Assembly (NCBI GenBank): GCA_965215755.1
Contig: OZ244119.1
Location: 1,178,001 to 1,242,000 of the forward strand
Length of the DNA: 64,000 bases
Reading direction: 5' to 3'
Origin: Tectiglobus sp965215755
GTDB lineage: Bacteria > Pseudomonadota > Alphaproteobacteria > Rhizobiales > Hyphomicrobiaceae
Shown here: piece by piece, positions 60,726-64,000 of the stretch
Numbering within the stretch: the first letter of the stretch is position 1
How the letters are laid out: each line of letters begins with the position of its first letter
Notes under the pieces: model-generated
The model's input: only the letters and a program-made list of their open reading frames with translations
What the model was told of the DNA's origin: nothing
Databases searched by the model: none
Program-made: the position numbers and the translations under genes

Positions 60726-62426
60726 ATGAACAATCCATCGACGAACCAACCGAATGGCGCCGAGGCAATGGTGCGCCTGCTCGCAGCTCACGGAACTGAG
60801 CATATCTTCGGGTTATGTGGTGACACCTCGTTGCCGTTCTACGACGCCTTGCATCGGCTCGACCACGGCATGGCCCATTTCCTCACGCGTGACGAGCGCC
60901 ATGCGGGCTACATGGCGGATGCATATGCGCGCGTAACAGGAAAAGTTGGTGTCTGTGAAGGCCCGAGTGGTGGCGGTGCGACGTACATCTTACCCGGCGT
61001 GGTTGAAGCCAGTGAGTCGTCGATACCGGTTCTGGCGATTACGTCAGATGTTTCCGTCCCTTCGGCGGGGCGATTCCCGTTGACTGAATTGCGTCAGGAC
61101 CAACTGTTTCAGCCATTGACCAAGTGGAATGGCCTGATCGAGCACCCAGATCGAATCGGAAACATGGTGCGCTCCGCGTTCCGCGCGATGACGACGGGTA
61201 CGCCGGGTGCAGCACATCTCGGCTTCCCGTTCGACGTCCAGAAAGCTGCGGTTAACAATGACGATATCTGGGCTCAAGGTGAGTTCTCGAATTTCCCGGC
61301 ATGGCCGACGGCGCCGACCTCGCAATCGATCGAGGCCGCTGCCAAGGCACTGCTCACGGCGAAAAACCCAGTGGTGATTTGCGGCGGTGGAGCTGTTATT
61401 GCCGGCGCTGAAACAGAGTTACAAACACTGGCTGAGACGCTGAATATGGTTGTCGCAACGACTGTCAGCGGTCAGGGCAGCCTGTCAGAGAATCATCCAA
61501 ACTGCCTCGGTGTCGTTGGATCGAACGGCGGTGTTCCCGCAACGCGGGCCGCCATCACCGGTGCTGATCTCGTTATGTTCATTGGTTGTCGGGCGGGCTC
61601 GGTCACGACGGAGCGGTGGCGTTATCCGGCGCCTGGAACGCCGATTATCCATATCGATTCGAATCCGATGGCGATTTCAGCGAGCTATCAGACCGAGTAC
61701 CCTGTGCTTGGCGACGCGCGGTTAGCGCTTGCTGCGCTCAATCAGGCGGTGGCCGATGAGGCAACGACGCCCAATTTCGGTGGCGACAAAGTTGTCGCGG
61801 CCGCAAAAGCTGAAAAGTTTGCCATTTTTGACAAACTAGCGGCATCCGACGATGAGCCGATCAAGCCGGAGCGGACAGTAGCTGATCTCAATGCAGTTCT
61901 CGACGATGACGCTGTTATCGTATGCGACCCGGGCACGCCCTGCCCTTATTTCTCGGCGTATTACAAGTTCAATCAGCCTGGCCGGCACTTCATCTCAAAC
62001 CGGGCCCATGGTGCACTTGGTTTTTCTATTCCGGCGGCGATGGGTGCGCAGGTTGGACGACCGAACTCGAAAGTCGTCAGTGTCATGGGTGACGGCAGTT
62101 TTGCGTTTGCTGTCGGCGAGTTTGAGACCATTGTCCGCTATCAACTCCCGATACTGTTTATCGTGTTTTCCAATTCAGTCTTCGGTTGGATCAAGGCTGG
62201 GCAGCGTGCCGGCTTTGGTGAACGCTACTTCTCGGTTGATTTCAGCCAGACGGACCATGCCAAAGTGGCAGCCGCATATGGCATCAAGTCGTGGCGTGTT
62301 GAGAAACCGTCGGAGCTACGTTCGGTTTTGGCGCAGGCGGCAAAACATGATGGTCCGGCGCTTGTCGATGTCGTCAGCCAGCCACTCAATGAAGCCAACG
62401 CGCCTGTTAGTGAGTGGATTGCATAG
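60726..62426 (+). CDS. Thiamine-diphosphate-dependent enzyme (acetolactate synthase-like)
   Basis: A 566-residue ThDP enzyme with the three usual domains: N-terminal PYR domain with catalytic Glu E57 (TRDERHAGYMADAYAR), a central domain (VVICGGGAVIAGAETEL), and the PP domain with MGDGSFAFAVGEFETIVRY...FSNSVFGWIKAGQ for Mg/ThDP. Family members make acetolactate, decarboxylate benzoylformate, or cleave oxalyl-, sulfo- or glyoxylate-type substrates. No ilvN-type small subunit follows, so a catabolic role is more likely. Confidence 0.9.
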   Translation: MNNPSTNQPNGAEAMVRLLAAHGTEHIFGLCGDTSLPFYDALHRLDHGMAHFLTRDERHAGYMADAYARVTGKVGVCEGPSGGGATYILPGVVEASESSIPVLAITSDVSVPSAGRFPLTELRQDQLFQPLTKWNGLIEHPDRIGNMVRSAFRAMTTGTPGAAHLGFPFDVQKAAVNNDDIWAQGEFSNFPAWPTAPTSQSIEAAAKALLTAKNPVVICGGGAVIAGAETELQTLAETLNMVVATTVSGQGSLSENHPNCLGVVGSNGGVPATRAAITGADLVMFIGCRAGSVTTERWRYPAPGTPIIHIDSNPMAISASYQTEYPVLGDARLALAALNQAVADEATTPNFGGDKVVAAAKAEKFAIFDKLAASDDEPIKPERTVADLNAVLDDDAVIVCDPGTPCPYFSAYYKFNQPGRHFISNRAHGALGFSIPAAMGAQVGRPNSKVVSVMGDGSFAFAVGEFETIVRYQLPILFIVFSNSVFGWIKAGQRAGFGERYFSVDFSQTDHAKVAAAYGIKSWRVEKPSELRSVLAQAAKHDGPALVDVVSQPLNEANAPVSEWIA

Positions 62427-62648
62427 TTAACGGGGCGATCCATATAGCAATGGGCGCCTAATCGACGGCTGCCTGGTGAACGGCACGAACTGGCGGGCCT
62501 CGGCGCCGATATCTGTTGGTAACGGTTTATCAGGCCCTAACCTTAATATTGAGGCGGCAGCTTTGGCGCCGCGGATCAGTGCTATTCAACGCGCTCGATT
62601 CGCGCCGGCTTATTTGCAGTCGTGCCACAACGCAGGCGAGAGTTCACA

Positions 62649-63830
62649 TTGAGCCAGTTTCAATCCCGCCATTTGAGCCGGATGTCCGAAGTCCCTCGTG
62701 AAGACTGGTTGCGGGTCTACAACGGCGCGCCGGAAAGCTTCGACTACTTCAGCGCCTGTGATGACGTTCCCCCGCCATCATTTAAGTATTCCGCCATCGG
62801 TGTGTTCCAGGACGGAAAGTTGGTGGCTGGCGCGCCAGTTTTTGAGACACGGTTTGACCCTCGTGTCGTTCTGGACGGCACGACCAAGAAGATTTACGGA
62901 GGCATCGCGGCTGTCATTCCGGCTATTGGCAATGTGCCGATTGTTGGGCTCGGATCACCGCACTCGCAGGAGCCAACGATCGCGGTTGATCCGCAGCTGA
63001 CCAATAAGGAACGGCATCAGGCGCTGGATTGTCTTCTGACCGGGCTGGATGACATAGCTGCCGCTTCAGGCGCGCGCCTTACTGTGCTCAAGGACGTCGG
63101 CGATCAGTTCAAATCCTGGACCCATGAAGATTTGCAAGGGGTTGGATATGCGAACCTGACGGCTCTGCCTGTCGCGACTTTGGACGTGCCAGAGTCGGAA
63201 GAGGCCTACTTTGCCTCTCTGTCGGGCAACATGCGAAGCAATCTGCGTCGCCGGCTCAAGCGCGCAAAAAACCTACGCGTTGACATCAGAAGTGACTGCG
63301 ATGGTCTCAAGGACCAGCTGTACGCGCTGCGTGAAAGCACCCTGCTGCGTGCCGCGGTGGACTTCGCCCATTTCGCAGAGGTTTCTCCCGACTATTTCCC
63401 GAGCGTACTAGACCATATGGGCGACAATGCCCGACTTTTGGCATACTGGCTTGATGAAGAGCTTGTCGGTTTTTCGATCGTGGTCTTCAACGAGCACGCC
63501 ATGATCCAGAACTATAATGGCATGCGTTATCCAGAAGGCCCGGACCATGGTCTCTTCTATCTCGACTGGATGACCCAGTTGCGCCTGTGTATGGAGATGG
63601 GCGTGCCTGTCATGCATTCAGGGATCACGACCTATCTCATCAAAGCGCGTCTTGGTAGCCGGTTCCATCGCCGCTATCTCTACGTCCGTCACCGCTACAA
63701 ATCGATCAATGCCGTCCTCAAGTCGGTTGTGCCGTCCGTTAGCCTCGAAACCAATGACCCGGGTCTGATGGAATTGGGTGTCGATGCGCCATTCGTTGAC
63801 AGCAGCACAATTGCTGTTGCACACGGCTGA
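62649..63830 (+). CDS. FemAB/GNAT-like acyltransferase
   Basis: A 393-residue protein of the FemAB-like, double-GNAT-fold group. FASLSGNMRSNLRRRLKRAKN is the typical helix, with LLAYWLDEELVGFSIVVFNEHAMI and PDHGLFYLDWMTQLRLCMEMGV in the second fold. It would move an acyl or aminoacyl group to an amine. TTG start chosen because GAGAG lies six bases upstream; a GTG at 62622 has none. Confidence 0.78.
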   Translation: MSQFQSRHLSRMSEVPREDWLRVYNGAPESFDYFSACDDVPPPSFKYSAIGVFQDGKLVAGAPVFETRFDPRVVLDGTTKKIYGGIAAVIPAIGNVPIVGLGSPHSQEPTIAVDPQLTNKERHQALDCLLTGLDDIAAASGARLTVLKDVGDQFKSWTHEDLQGVGYANLTALPVATLDVPESEEAYFASLSGNMRSNLRRRLKRAKNLRVDIRSDCDGLKDQLYALRESTLLRAAVDFAHFAEVSPDYFPSVLDHMGDNARLLAYWLDEELVGFSIVVFNEHAMIQNYNGMRYPEGPDHGLFYLDWMTQLRLCMEMGVPVMHSGITTYLIKARLGSRFHRRYLYVRHRYKSINAVLKSVVPSVSLETNDPGLMELGVDAPFVDSSTIAVAHG

Positions 63831-63960
63831 AGCAGGCAACCCGATGGCGGATTTCTGCCAGGCGGTTTTGCGGTAGGCTTGCAACGGCTTGCGGCCTTGT
63901 GCAATTTCACTGAAGCAAATCCTGTCGTGTAGGACACGACTCAACCCTCAGGAGAATGCA

Positions 63961-64000
63961 ATGCTCCGTATGGGCTCCGGCGCCGGTTTTTCGTCTGATC
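63961..64000 (+). CDS. AtuA-like (acyclic terpene utilisation family) protein, partial
   Basis: AGGAG precedes the ATG at 63961. The 13 visible codons (starting MLRMGSGAGFSSD) match the usual beginning of AtuA/DUF1446 proteins (IGSGAGFSGDR). The gene runs off the window; the call rests on this short match. Confidence 0.6.
   Translation, partial: MLRMGSGAGFSSD

Overview
The window reads as one piece of a moderately GC-rich proteobacterial chromosome. It is gene-dense, lies mostly on short divergent or convergent transcription units, and has many ATGA/GTGA-type stop-start overlaps and some GTG/TTG starts. Protein style (LeuC/LeuD-like pair, class II FbaA, SelO, GlsB, many CaiB/BaiF and DHA2 transporters, RraA and Ldh-family enzymes) points to a metabolically versatile, heterotrophic alphaproteobacterium, perhaps Rhodospirillales-like; this placement is an inference. 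I saw no rRNA, no convincing tRNA, no CRISPR array, no insertion sequence and no phage gene.

Left third (1-13 kb): a catabolic island. An isocitrate-lyase/PEP-mutase-family lyase faces a minus-strand operon of a complete four-subunit succinate-dehydrogenase-like complex (B, two haem-type anchors, A) plus a CaiB/BaiF CoA-transferase. Divergent from it runs a plus-strand operon of an aconitase-family hydratase (LeuC/LeuD-like), a two-subunit 3-oxoacid-type CoA-transferase and a RidA protein, followed by an iron alcohol dehydrogenase, a nitroreductase and an amidohydrolase. Dehydrogenase + hydratase + CoA-transferase + C-C lyase is the toolkit expected for a branched C5/C6 dicarboxylate (alkylsuccinate, mesaconate, dimethylmalate type).

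Middle (13-43 kb): a tandem pair of outer-membrane-barrel-like proteins whose duplication carried along the last codons of the neighbouring selO gene; housekeeping genes (selO, a JmjC/cupin-like oxygenase, fba, cinA); small secreted and von Willebrand proteins; then accessory metabolism (MBL hydrolase, HAD, cupin, two paralogous DHA2 exporters, a large alpha/beta hydrolase, DAO-type oxidoreductase, DMT permease, RmlD-like reductase, SnoaL-like protein, P450, MFS with divergent AraC regulator, GST, DUF1353 protein). A GntR/FCD regulator preceded by a perfect 23-bp palindrome controls, by position, an ectoine-hydroxylase-like dioxygenase.

Right third (43-64 kb): the most unusual locus is 43.1-47.3 kb: CaiB, a TIM-barrel domain fused to a methylglyoxal-synthase domain, and a PdxA-family dehydrogenase on the minus strand, divergent from a TrpF-like protein that lacks the catalytic cysteine. 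It looks like an undescribed phosphorylated-intermediate pathway. Then come an ATP-grasp ligase, GlsB, a rearranged CaiB-like protein, and a minus-strand run of a MORN protein, epoxide-hydrolase-like enzyme, Rieske protein, two paralogous ACMSD-type amidohydrolases and a VOC protein; finally GNAT, RraA, Ldh-family dehydrogenase, acyl-CoA dehydrogenase, a ThDP enzyme, a FemAB-like acyltransferase and the first codons of an AtuA-like gene running off the edge.
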